A stretch of DNA of 64,000 nucleotides, taken from NCBI RefSeq assembly GCF_016808095.1, contig NC_068977.1:23647364-23711363 (forward strand), read 5' to 3'. This stretch comes from Vigna angularis (taxonomy: Eukaryota; Streptophyta; Magnoliopsida; Fabales; Fabaceae). Both the position numbers and the translations under genes were made by a program. The notes beneath the pieces were generated by a model. It saw nothing but the letters and a program-made list of their open reading frames with translations. It did no database searches and was not told where the DNA came from. Each line of letters begins with the position of its first letter. Positions within the stretch are counted from its first letter, which is position 1. Shown here piece after piece: positions 1-9,782 of the stretch.

Positions 1-211
1 GGCAGGCGTTGTAGGGTGCTAATACCTTCCCTACACGTAACCGACTCCCGAACTTAGAATCTCATTTTCGCAGACCATGCCTTATCATTTTATGGTTTTT
101 CCGTAGTTTTCCAGAATAAACTATGGTGGCGACTCCAAATCTCTTTTTCAAAACTTTGTAACCGTTTATTTTTCCACGGATCGTCGTCCCATCGCGATTC
201 CGGTTGCGACA
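1..211 (+). mobile_element. 3' end of 5' LTR, copy A
   Basis: Identical to 14957-15167 except for one base (G here, A in the 3' LTR at the equivalent of position 78). It ends in GCGACA, two bases before the primer site. One difference in 211 bases points to a recent insertion, although the sampled stretch is short. Confidence 0.92.
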
Positions 212-213
212 GA

Positions 214-232
214 TGGCGACTCCGCTGGGGAC
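214..232 (+). other. Primer binding site, tRNA-Arg type
   Basis: TGGCGACTCCGCTGGGGAC lies two bases after the LTR end. Its complement reads as the acceptor/T-arm 3' end of a plant tRNA-Arg including CCA. Ogre-type elements characteristically use tRNA-Arg. Confidence 0.88.
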
Positions 233-1436
233 GTCAGAGAGTCAGGCCATTTAATTAGATGTGCGAATTCGATGTGGTTTTTCTTTGTGTTTTTCTTCCC
301 CTTTTTCTTTATCTTTGTCTAATATTTGGCATAGTTGTATCTGTGTATGTTTTGATTTTATTGAACCCTAGGGTAGAAAACATGTTATACCTGCCTGGGA
401 GTCTTTTGTTTGTTTTGTAGGTGAGGGTTTGGGGTGTACAACTGCATTCTCCCTTCACACACACACACAATATGCATATCATGAGTGAGGCCCTATACCC
501 GGGTCTGAGCGCAACTTAGAAATAGAGGGGTTGTGTAGCGGTGCCATTTGGGACATACTTCCTGTTTGGCTATCGTGAGAACTCCAGCTAGAGTCTGTTC
601 TCTTCATTTGTGTCTCCACATCTAGTTGATTACTCTGACTGTTGTGGAGAAACAGTGAAGAGAGCCATAGCTCTGGTGGCCTGATTTAAGCATTAGGAAG
701 CTATCCTTGTGAGTGCATATATTTGGCCTTAGAACTTTTGTCATTCAACCTTTGATAAGGCACAAAAGGGAGAAACGTGTATTCTTATAACCCTCATGTT
801 CGCTTAATAAAATCACGTACCTTATACATATCATCATATCTCTTTATCTTTTTTTTCTTTTCTGTTTTTTTTCCTTCTTTCTTAGCTCATGTTTTTCTTT
901 ATAGTCTCGTCACATTTTGTGGATTCTAGTTGAGAAATTATAAATTTGTGATTGAATCCTTATGGTAAAAATGGAAATTAACATGGAATTTGAGTCGAGG
1001 GGTATAAGAATTTGGTGAGTTTGTCAGAGGGGAAGGATTTGGGCAAATCTTAAATGCACTTCTTGAGGGCAAAACTCTATACAACTAAATCGGGCAATAT
1101 ACCCATGTCCCGTCCTGGCTGAAGTTTATGGGACCCTTAATCGTTGTTACAATCTTAAGGGGGAAAGATGTTATGTTGTCTATCAGTGTTGTATATGTGG
1201 TTCATTTCCCGTGAGACTGGAGACGCCTTAAATTCCCCGTACCAAATGGACGAGCTATTGCAGTGCAAACCAAATATGAAAGGAGCAAATGAAAGGCGCA
1301 ACTTTGTGCAAGTTTAAACGAAGAACAAGTTAAATAGTGTGTCCCTTGGCAGCATAGATCGCAGAATATATATCATTGCGGGAGCTAAAATTGAGCTTGG
1401 AAGAATCTCCAACAAATTATAGAGATGAACCAACCG
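233..1436 (+). other. Untranslated leader of copy A
   Basis: This 1.2-kb stretch between the primer site and the first tandem array has no convincing ORF. It holds a short CA run near 459-470 and pyrimidine-rich tracts at about 285-320 and 845-900. Its position fits the long leader expected of Ogre/Tat elements. No equivalent survives in copy B, which is truncated on this side. Confidence 0.6.
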
Positions 1437-2210
1437 TAAGGCATGCAGAAACGCTCGTCGCCGGAGTGACGCCAAGTAAACGTTCGTCTAGCTCTCTGAA
1501 GAAGACGCTCATCCGGAGGACGTGAGAAGAGGACGTTTGTCCAGGACGCTTAGAGAGGACGATCGTCCAGGCAGAAATAGACGCTCGGCGTGTAGAAGAG
1601 GGCGCTCGTCCAATGTGATAAAAGGGCGCTCGTCCAAGATTTGGGACGCTCGTCCAGATGACATGAGAAGAGGACGTTCGTCCAGGACGCTTAGAGAGGA
1701 CGATCGTCCAGGCAGATATGGACGCTCGGCCTGTAGAAGAGGGCGCTCGTCCAATGTGATAAAAGGGCGCTCGTCTAAGATTTGGGACGCTCGTCCAGGC
1801 CAGAGAAGAGGACGCTCGTCCAGATGACATGAGAAGAGGACGTGCCTCCAGGACGCTTGGAGAGGACGATCGTCCAGGCAGAAATGGACGCTCGGCCTGT
1901 AGAAGAGGGCTCTCGTCCAATGTGATAAAAGGGCGCTCGTCCAAGATTTGGGACGCTCGTCCAGGCCAGAGAAGAGGACGCTCGTCCAGATGACATGAGA
2001 AGAAGACGTTCGTCCAGGACGCTTAGAGAGGACGATCGTCCAGGCAGAAATGGACGCTCGGCTTGTAGAAGAGGGCGCTCGTCCAATGTGATAAGAGGGC
2101 GCTCGTCCAAGATTTGGAACGCTCGTCCGGGCCAGAGAAGAAGACGCTCGTCCCGATTTCAGTGGACGCTCGTCCACTTTCGACTTTTCCAGAGAGTCTC
2201 GCGTCCGGGC
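1437..2210 (+). repeat. 166-bp tandem array rich in CGCTCGTCC motifs
   Basis: The phrase ACATGAGAAG recurs at 1661, 1827 and 1993, exactly 166 bases apart, with a divergent earlier unit near 1519, giving about four units. Each unit holds several short GGACGCTCGTCCA-like words, partly self-complementary (GGACG...CGTCC). Both strands stay open for 300-700 bases only because the unit repeats; the predicted peptides are repetitive Arg/Ser-rich strings. A related array with a different period sits at 34440-35210 in copy B. Confidence 0.9.
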
Positions 2211-2400
2211 GCGAGACACAAGGGGCGCCAGGCGCGACTTTTGCTGATGTGTCTATTTAACCCAGAAACGCAAAGGGATTACGGTCTTTGGTTCTTTGGA
2301 GGTGCATCTCACTCAGAGGAGAGCTTGGAGGGCTGCTAGGGCTCGTGGGAACACTCCCTGCTTCCTCTTGGGTTCTTCATCTTCTTCCATAGCCATTTTA
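2160..2400 (+). promoter_or_regulatory. Promoter-like block after the 166-bp array
   Basis: TCTATTTAACCC (TATA-like TATTTAA at 2254-2260) is preceded by a GC-rich segment with GCGCGAGACACAAGG and followed by a G/T-rich putative leader. The same arrangement (ATCTATTTAACC, then an AAAACGCGAAGG-type segment) occurs at about 35225-35400 in copy B, also directly after a tandem array. Conservation of the TATA-like core and flanks in two diverged copies supports a functional or formerly functional start site. It could equally be a piece of another element's LTR. Confidence 0.45.
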
Positions 2401-2555
2401 TCTTGTGAGGAATGAACTTTTGCTGAAATGTTTCATCAAGTTAAAGACACTTGGGGGCAATGTTGTTTGCTTCGAAGAAAGGCCCAAGATCACAGACTAT
2501 TAATGAAAGATTCCCATAGTCAATGAATCGCAGAAAGGGTTAAGACAATCAAGTT

Positions 2556-2891
2556 GTGATTCACGTTAATTTCACCTACCCAAATTATGAAAAGCGATTT
2601 CGAAATGATGAGCAGTGGATAGAAGCAACAATGACAAAACTAGAGAAGGAATATTGGCATTTAGCTAAAAGGGGACATAAAAGATTAATGTTTCAGATGA
2701 AAGAATATTGGAAGAGAAGTCTCTCACACCTAGCTTCCATTGCCAATGAAGCCATTGAAGACGTCCCTAAGTTCTTAGCTGATGTTGAGTATGAAATGTC
2801 AATCATCAACCCGTCTAAGGGGATTGAAACATTCTCCAATTGCTGCAAGAAACTGATCAGAGAAATGAAGAACGTGATGACTAAAGCTTGA
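2556..2891 (+). pseudogene. Remnant of Ogre-type ORF1 C-terminal, coiled-coil region
   Basis: An open stretch of about 111 residues, rich in Lys, Glu and Met, helical and without membrane segments. Its second half (SLSHLASIANEAIEDVP) resembles the C-terminal part of the extra protein that legume Ogre elements encode ahead of gag, which is coiled-coil-like and of unknown role. There is no normal ATG at the left edge of the similarity, and its N-terminal domain is missing. The related stretch in copy B is 33047-33230, where it is further broken. The family assignment is from memory of such elements and is moderate. Confidence 0.45.
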
Positions 2892-3809
2892 GATGTTTTC
2901 CTATGTCTTGGGAACTTCTTATTGACTCTGTTTCGTGTTAATTTCCAAATTATACCGGGGCAATATTTTCATAGCTTTATAATTTCTTACTAGAGTATTT
3001 GAACTACATTGTATTTTCCTTTTCTTTTCTTTTCATTTTCTTTCTCTTTTTCTTATTTTGTTTCATCTAATGAAAAAAAAACCAAAATTGCATTTCTAAA
3101 GCTTTTGCTTGAGTCTGATTCCATTACACCAAAAACAATTTTCAAAAAAAAATTAGGGAGTCATCGAAGTTTCAATTTGTCCAAAATTGTTTTATGAGTT
3201 CGTTGGTCCTTACTTCGTATTTCTTCGTTGTCTCGTACGCATAATGGTTTTGTTTATCATACTCAGGACGTTCACTTTGGATCTCATTTTATTCGAAGTC
3301 ATTTTCCGTATTTTCTTTGTAAATAATTTATTTTCTTTTGAACCCATTTACTCATTGTGTCATACAAATAATTTTGAGTTTTACTTCAGGTCTCATCTTT
3401 CGAAGTTATTTTTCCTTATTTTTCTTCATCGTAAATATTTTTAGGTCCTCTTCTTCATTGTTTCAAAGGTTTATTTGATTCGGATTTTGTTTAGACTCAA
3501 TGAATCAAGAAAAAACACAAAAAAATCTATTTCATTTCATCATCAAGAGAGAATTACAGTAAGGTCGGAAAGTGATTTTGAGCAAAGATATCATTTTGAA
3601 TACGCTCATACGATCTTAACATTTGATAAATAAAAGTGCAAAAAAAGAAAAAAGCAGATATAACAGAAAAATGTGCAAAGTTACAAATTCAAATAAAAAA
3701 CAAAAAGCAAATTAAGAAAATAAGACAAAAGCAAATAAAGGATGTTCGGGAGTCGATCGTTGGTGATCGTTAAGTTACAGACCATAAAATATAAATAAAT
3801 AAAAAAAAA
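2892..3809 (+). other. Non-coding internal region, copy A
   Basis: No gene is seen on the + strand. The segment after the ORF1 remnant (TTATTGACTCTGTTTC..., ATTATACCGGGGCA) is also present at 33285-33345 in copy B. The part from about 3180 matches 35980-36480 of copy B. In copy B the two matches are separated by 2.5 kb holding gag remnants and an array; copy A lacks that segment. The last 250 bases are A-rich and lie downstream of the antisense WOX-like gene's stop codon, so they probably include its 3' UTR. Confidence 0.6.
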
Positions 3810-4349
3810 TTAATGGAAAAATTCTCGAGCTGGTTGTGGTGGTCTAAGGGAGAGCTCCGTCGAGGGAGCTCTGGTTCGAAATGCGAGAGGCATGGGTGGA
3901 AGGATCTGTCGTTCATCTCTGTCGTCGTCAATGATGATTGGAACGGGGAACAAATCCAGCAGCCTTGGCGCCCTCATGATTACCCAGTCATATTCTTCCA
4001 ACAAAAATTTGTGTCAGTAATTAGAGAAGGAAGAGTAAAATTCGAAACAAAAATAGAGGTGATCAGGGTTCTTACCACACATATACAGCGGCAGTTGAGA
4101 AAAGATAGTGCCAGTGGGGTCTATTTCCGCTTGTAGGCGCCTGACCCGATTCCCGTGGTTGTTGAACCAGCAATGCACGTTGTATTCACTGACTTCTGCG
4201 AAAACCCTTAGTCGAGACGCAATCTCGACGACTTGGGCTCTGCTGGGATGCGTGACCCCGTAATTATAGATGTTGGTCATCAACTTGACCTGATCTTCTG
4301 TAGGACGCCACCGCTGACTGGTGTATCTCTCGAACTCCATATCACTCAT
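3810..4349 (-). CDS. WUSCHEL-related homeobox (WOX-like) protein carried antisense in retrotransposon copy A
   Basis: Two coding exons on the minus strand, 4349-4076 and 3994-3810, flank an 81-bp intron (donor G/GTAAGA, acceptor TTGGAAG/AA, phase 1). The spliced product is 152 residues. Residues 13-71 form a WOX-type homeodomain: it starts RWRPTEDQ, has an extended turn region, and ends in a recognition helix NVHCWFNNHGNRVRR. WUS-family proteins share the RWxPTxxQ opening and NVxxWFxNHxxRxR helix. Residues 103-108 (LLDLFP) resemble the WUS-box TLxLFP; residues 137-141 (TELSL) are weakly EAR-like. The expected role is a nuclear DNA-binding regulator. The ATG follows a good acceptor and is shared with copy B. 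The equivalent gene at 36511-37072 has the same exon lengths and a consistent intron. Antisense orientation relative to the retrotransposon would protect the introns from loss during retrotransposition. A host origin is inferred. Confidence 0.82.
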
Positions 4350-4367
4350 CCTTCTTTCGAAATTTTT

Positions 4368-5126
4368 CTAAAAAAAACAAAAACAAAAAAAATAAAAAGT
4401 AAAAAGAACAAAAACAAAAGAAAAAGCAAAATATTAGTTTCTCAGTTATGTGTTTTTGTTTCCTTTTAGGTTTTCTTGTTCGGTCAATCTTTATTATTTC
4501 AGTGTCTAGTCTCAGATCTGTTTCACGGTCCTCGCAAAGGTTCCTAAACGGATCTATGTCCATTTGTCTTTGTCCATATTGTCCATGTCCGGTTCATACA
4601 AATAAAATCTATGTCCATATTGTCCGTGTCCGGTTCGTTCTCTTTTTAAGTTTTCTGTTTTTATGGGGTACGTGGCATTGTTCTACCCGATTGTCTCTGC
4701 CATACCTTCAATCGAAGGGAGATTAACGTCTGGTTTCCAGCCTATATACCCCTTAAGTTTAAAACAGTTGTGTTTTTAAGTGTTTTAAGTTTAGAAAATA
4801 TAAAAAAATTGAAGGGGGAAGAATGAACATAAAACGGAAAAATAAAGCTGAAAGGAGAGCATGAAAGGAAAGCGAAAGCATAAGGAACGGAAAAGAAAAG
4901 GAAACAGAAAGCGAAAACATAAAAGAAAAGAAGAACGAAAAAGCTTTAAAGGAAGAAAACAACAGAGAAAATGTAAAGAAAAAAGCAGGGAAAGGCGAGC
5001 AGGAAAGAAAGAGAAACAAGAAGAGCAAGAAAAGGAAAGTGGGGAAGCATAAAGAGATCGGAAGAGCAGAAAACTTAAGAGAAGAAAAGCACGAATGAAG
5101 AGAGATTTAGAGTTCAGAAGACTTAC
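4368..5126 (-). other. Intron in the 5' UTR of the WOX-like gene, copy A
   Basis: The donor reads CTTCCAG/GTAAGTC on the minus strand (exon end at 5127), a textbook plant 5' splice site. The acceptor is a T-rich tract ending TTTTTTTTAG (exon start 4367), 18 bases before the ATG. The same donor sequence and an equivalent T-rich acceptor occur in copy B (37751 and 37094). The intron would be 759 bp. It is inferred from signals alone; a spliced transcript would settle it. Confidence 0.6.
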
Positions 5127-5313
5127 CTGGAAGGAGAAGGGCTTGCAGAAGCTTGTCGGAGGACTCAGACGCCTTCGAAGGCACGCGGGGACAGAGGCTC
5201 CTAACAGTTTCCAGACGCTCAGGTTGAAAGAGAGGGGAGAGAGAAGAGAGAGTTAGAGAGAGGAAGAACTCGCAAGATGTCGCCCAACGCGGAGGAGCTC
5301 TCGACTTATAGCC
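5127..5313 (-). promoter_or_regulatory. TATA box and untranslated first exon of the WOX-like gene, copy A
   Basis: On the minus strand GGCTATAAGTCGA (complement of 5301-5313) is a good TATA box. It is followed by a CT-rich segment with TCTCTCTAACTCTC and TCCAGG that runs to the GTAAGT donor at 5126. The TATA core, the following GAGCTCCTCCGCGTTGGGCGACAT and the donor are all kept in copy B at 37752-37936. A start site about 30 bases downstream of the TATA would give an untranslated exon of roughly 150 bases. Confidence 0.6.
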
Positions 5314-5780
5314 AAGCAAATCCACTATAGCCACAGTTCTGGTCACTGCAACCGTCTGGTGTCGGTCTAATCTTTCTGAGTTCAAAAAAAAAAAATTTGA
5401 AAATCTGAAAACGGGTAGGGTTTTGTTGGGTCGATCCGGCCCAATTCAAGACTTCTCAGATGATCCGATTTCACAAAAAATAATAAAACAAAATATAAAA
5501 AATGTGATAAATAGGAAATTTTCTCAAAAATAATAAATGGAGTGATGTAAAATTTGAAGTGTTCAAAATTGTTTTTCATTTGCATGATAAAGGACATTTT
5601 TCAGGTTCATTGGGCCTCATTGTCAGGTTAACCTTCTTTGAACCCAATTCTTCTGAAATATAAATTTGAGTGAAGAATTATTTTTGGCATGTTTGTAATT
5701 TCACATCACACCATTTTGTTTGATTTTTATTCCTTCTTCTTCTACATTTTGAATAAATCTAAGAATAAAAATCTAAAAAA
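5314..5780. other. Region upstream of the antisense promoter
   Basis: No gene. Minus-strand sequence directly upstream of the TATA box includes CACTATAGCCACAG and CCGTCTGGTGTCGG, conserved in copy B (37940-38000), so it may hold regulatory sites for the WOX-like gene. The rest (about 5390-5780) is AT-rich and also matches copy B (38020-38420). Confidence 0.45.
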
Positions 5781-5785
5781 AAGGG

Positions 5786-6400
5786 GAACAGTGCTCGAGC
5801 CCATTAGGCCCAATGGCCTTCATGGTTTTCTCTCGAGTCTACTTCTTTTGAAAATATGTCAAAAATATTTTGTTTTCACATTTTTGCTGTTGAATGATGT
5901 TTAGTACATTTGTTCAAATTGTCCTGTGTGATTTTCTTTGAATTTGTAAAAAAAAAAAAAAAAAATCTGAGAATGAAAGGGAACAGTGCTCGAGCCCATT
6001 AGGCCCAATGGCCTACATGGTTTTCTCTCGAGTCTACTTCTTTTGAAAATATGTCAAAAATATTTTGTTTTCACATTTTTGCTGTTGAATGATGTTTAGT
6101 ACATTTGTTCAAATTGTCCTGTGTGATTTTCTTTGAATTTGTAAAAAAAAAAAAATCTGAGAATGAAAGGGAACAGTGCTCGAGCCCATTAGGCCCAATG
6201 GCCTTTGTGGTTTTCTCTCGAGTCTACTTCTTTTGAAAATATGTCAAAAATATTTTGTTTTCACATTTTTGATGTTGAATGATGATTAGTACATTTGTTC
6301 AAATTGTCCTGTGTGATTTTCTTTGAATTTGTAAAAAAAAAAACAATCTCAGAATGAAAGATGAACAGTTTTTGAGCCCATTAGGCCCCGTTGTCATATG
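5786..6400 (+). repeat. About 192-bp tandem repeat, three units plus a partial
   Basis: GTGCTCGAGCCCATTAGG recurs at 5791, 5986 and 6176, with a diverged fourth start near 6368. Spacings of 195, 190 and 192 bases differ mainly in poly-A length. Copy B has a single equivalent unit plus the diverged one at about 38420-38660, so the amplification is specific to copy A or has been lost in copy B. Confidence 0.88.
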
Positions 6401-6879
6401 TGTTTTCTCTTGAACCAGTGCATCTGAATTTCTGGAAAAAATAAAAATACATGTTTATGTAGATTTTGTGTTTTCGATTCATAATTTCCCTTTCCATTTG
6501 TGTGAACAAATATTTGTGCAAAAAAATAAAAATAGAGGAATTCAGACCCTTGTCTAAAGATTTTGTCATGGGTGTAAAAAGAATAGTTTTGGGCCCATTG
6601 AGTCTAGTAGTGTTGCAAAATTTTCTTTAGTTCAATCTTGTGAAATCCTCTCATAACAAAAAATGAAAAAAAATGAATTTCTTTTAACTTGTTCCATAAA
6701 CTATGAAAAATGAAAAAAAATATTTTCTTTGTCATCTTTTTGTGTCAAGTTCGCACGGCTCAGGTCGTCTAATCCATTGGGTCAATGTGCCTGGTAAGTC
6801 CAAATTCCTTCTATGTTAATTCTCTTCCGGTCCAATCCGGTTTGAATTTTTCTCGTGTCAAAAAGAAAAGTCCAATTTT
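6401..6879 (+). other. Non-coding internal spacer, copy A
   Basis: AT-rich, no coding signal, collinear with 38660-39150 of copy B (shared phrases such as GAGGAATTCAGACC and CCATTGGGTCAATGTGCCTGGTAAGTCC). Confidence 0.5.
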
Positions 6880-7440
6880 GGCCCATAAAACCCATTTCCC
6901 ATACTGGCCTGCAAAGCCCAGTTTCCATGTTGGCCCGCAAGGCCCAGTTTCCACATTGGCCGAGAAACCTCAGATTCCATTTTGGCCTAGAAAGCCCATT
7001 TCCCATACTAGCTTGCAAAGCTCAGTTTCCATACTGACCCGCAAGGCCCAGATTCCACAAAGGCCAAAAATCCCAATTTCCACATTGGCCCAGAAAGCCC
7101 ATTTCCCATACTAGCCTGCAAAGCTCAGTTTCCATACTGACCCGCAAGGCCCAGTTTCCACATTGGCCGAGAAACCTCAGATTCCATTTTGGCCCAGAAA
7201 GCCCATTTCCCATACTAGCCTGTAAAGCTCAGTTTCCATACTGACCCGCAAGGCCCAGATTCCACAAAGGCCAAAAATCTCAATTTCCACACTGGCCCGG
7301 AAATCCCATTTCCCATACTGGCCCCCAAGCCCAGTTCTCACACTGGCCCCCTAAGTCCAGTTCTCACACTGGCCCCTAAGCCCAGTTCTCACACTGGCCC
7401 CCAAGCCCAGTTTTCATACTGGCCACCAAAACCTGATTTT
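6880..7440 (+). repeat. Degenerate short repeats built on GGCCCxxAAGCCCAxTTTCC
   Basis: Units of about 25-35 bases such as ACTGGCCTGCAAAGCCCAG and CCCATTTCCCATACT recur about 18 times. A higher-order period near 104 bases is visible from CCCATTTCCCATACTAG at about 6995, 7098 and 7202. Both strands stay open because of the repeat. Copy B keeps only a few units (39180-39350). Confidence 0.8.
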
Positions 7441-8224
7441 CTCTAAGAAAAAAAAATCTGTTTTTCAACTAGTATCATCATTTTCATTTCATATTACTTT
7501 TCTTCATGCATAAAATCAAAAAAAAAATACGCAAAAGTTGAGTCATTTGTTTTCGATGCAAATTATCCATTTTATGAGATTTCAAAAAAAATGTAATGGA
7601 TGTCATAATCTCCTGGAGTCAAATGATCAAGTCATATATTCTTAAGAGATATTTGTGTGTGCATTGCTTGAAAACATCATCCTTCAGCCCTCACCAAACC
7701 AAAGATTGACCCAATCATGTTCTTGAGCCCAAATAATTGACACCAAGTTTTACACTGGGGCAGATTTTCCATTACCTACACTGGCTTTCATTTGGGAGAT
7801 ACTTGAATCCATTGGGAAGAAAAAAAAAAGAAGAAAAATGAAAAAAAATGACTCTTGTTGAGATCATTTAGTCTTGTCTCCTAATTAATCTTTTGAAAAT
7901 AAAACAACCAAAATTTGAAATGACGTGTGGCCATCTTTCTTCATCCAAAAAAAAAAGATATATCCTTTGATACCAAATTTGAGCCAATAAGAAATTTCTT
8001 TTCAAATTTTACCCGAACAAGAGTTACCATTACAGTAGAAGCTGACTCAAATTGCAAGAAGAACACACTTAGTGATCAAATAAAGAGAATTCAGCAAAAG
8101 CAAAGCAAAAATGGAAAGAATCACAAAGTGATGTCAAACAAAGAATGAAATTTGAGAAAGGGCAAAATAGTCAAAACAGATTTGACGAATAGCTGATACA
8201 AGGTGTAGATGGTAACTCTTGTTT

Positions 8225-8298
<74 letters not shown>

Positions 8299-9782
8299 AC
8301 AAACATTTATTTGGGCCTTTATATCCTTTCTTTCAATACCCCTCAGCCAAAGCCACATTACAAGCCCAATAAAAGTCCACACAGATTGAATAATGGTTGC
8401 TTAAATTTTCATAAAGCTTAACTTTGAGACAAGACAAAGTGACTAACAATGCAGTTAAAAAAAAATGATGACGAAAAATAAATGCCCTCGGAAGAAGGGA
8501 AGTCCCTTTTGATTGAGATTATACAAAGGAAAATCAAGCCAATTGGGGCAATCCTTTCAAGCCAATCATTTCCATATCCATCACAAATTCATATCCCATT
8601 CAAACTCTTTCCCCGATTCCCAAACTAGGGGGGCAATTTTGGGCAACTTTATTTCATATGTTTTGGCCCATTCAAAATATTGGACGACTTTGTTAACCTC
8701 ACATTTGTTTCATCTGTATATTCAAAGTTCGTACCAAGACCGGGGCATCCCTTGTCGGGCCTCTCAGATTTGCCCGCACTGAAATTCATAGATCCACCCT
8801 CAAAACAGGGGCAGACACTTTGGGGCTTTGTATGATTTTGAGCCCATCTTATCATTCGTAAACCCAGAGTGGGGGGCAACTTCTTTTTGAACCTCGCTTA
8901 ATTGACTCATACCCAAAACTAGGGACAACTTTGTGAGTTTCATATGTTTTGACCCATTCAAAATATTGGGCGTCTTTGTTAATCTTTCATCTGAATATTC
9001 AAAGCTCATACAAAGACTGGGGCATCCCTTGTTGGGCCTCCTATGATTTTGGTTCGCCCCGAACTTCAAAAATCCATCATCACCAAAATTGGGGCAATTT
9101 GCAAATCTCACATGATATTCTCACTCCCTAATTCATGACTTATTCCCTCACAATTCATAGATACATTTGTCCATACCTATCTTTTTACCATGCCCCCAAA
9201 CTGGGGCAACTTTTGAGTATCTATGACTTCACATTGGCATTTGTAATTGTTTTGAAAAGTAAGAGGCCCAAGTAGCCAACCCGGTACTCTCCAAATGCTT
9301 CCATACATTTGTCTCAACCCTTGATATCAGGCATGCATACACTGATGTTTCAAAAGAAAAGGTTGAGCACACAAGTTTGAACATTTGACATTTAGAATTT
9401 AACATCCATCATAAAAATAAAATGAAGGTCTAAATCTTCATAAATTTGATGATTTCAAAGAAAAGAAATTGACTCAATAAAAAAGGTGTCATAGTTTCAT
9501 AATCTTCTAGTAAAACAAAAACAAAAAAATCATCAGAGTCAACATCATGTACATATTTACATCAATCATGTTTCTCATTTCAAAAAAAAAAATATATGGA
9601 CACTCATTTCTATCTCAAAAAAAAAAAATCAAAAAAAAATCAAAATAAAAAAAAATCAAAATAAAAAAATTTTCAACATCTCAAAATCCAAATTTCAAAT
9701 TCAAAACAATCAAACGATTTTACTTTCTATTTCGGCCCTCTTCAAGGCAATGGTTAAATCCAACAATCAAACTCAAATCATT
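7441..9782 (+). other. Non-coding internal region with an AT microsatellite and a 286-bp degenerate duplication
   Basis: No gene is supported. An AT dinucleotide run lies at 8228-8295; copy B has a short A-run there instead (about 40172-40183). The phrase CATATGTTTT...CCCATTCAAAATATTGG appears at 8655 and 8941, marking a diverged duplication of about 286 bases with recurring GGGGCAACTTTG words. The segment is collinear with 39390-41800 of copy B. Confidence 0.6.
8228..8295. repeat. (AT)n microsatellite
   Basis: About 34 uninterrupted AT units between AAA and CCACAAAC. A homopolymer A-run occupies the equivalent place in copy B. Confidence 0.97.

Noticed and set aside
214..232. tRNA gene fragment
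   Set aside because: Only 19 bases matching a tRNA 3' end, directly after an LTR; it is a primer binding site, not a tRNA gene.
1417..2339. Arg/Ser-rich ORFs on both strands
   Set aside because: They follow the 166-bp array and appear on both strands at once; low-complexity peptides with no domain.
5107..5385. 92-codon minus-strand ORF over the antisense promoter
   Set aside because: It spans the TATA box and untranslated exon of the WOX-like gene. The frame is not maintained in copy B.
8121..8421. Ile/Tyr repeat ORFs
   Set aside because: Translation of the AT microsatellite.
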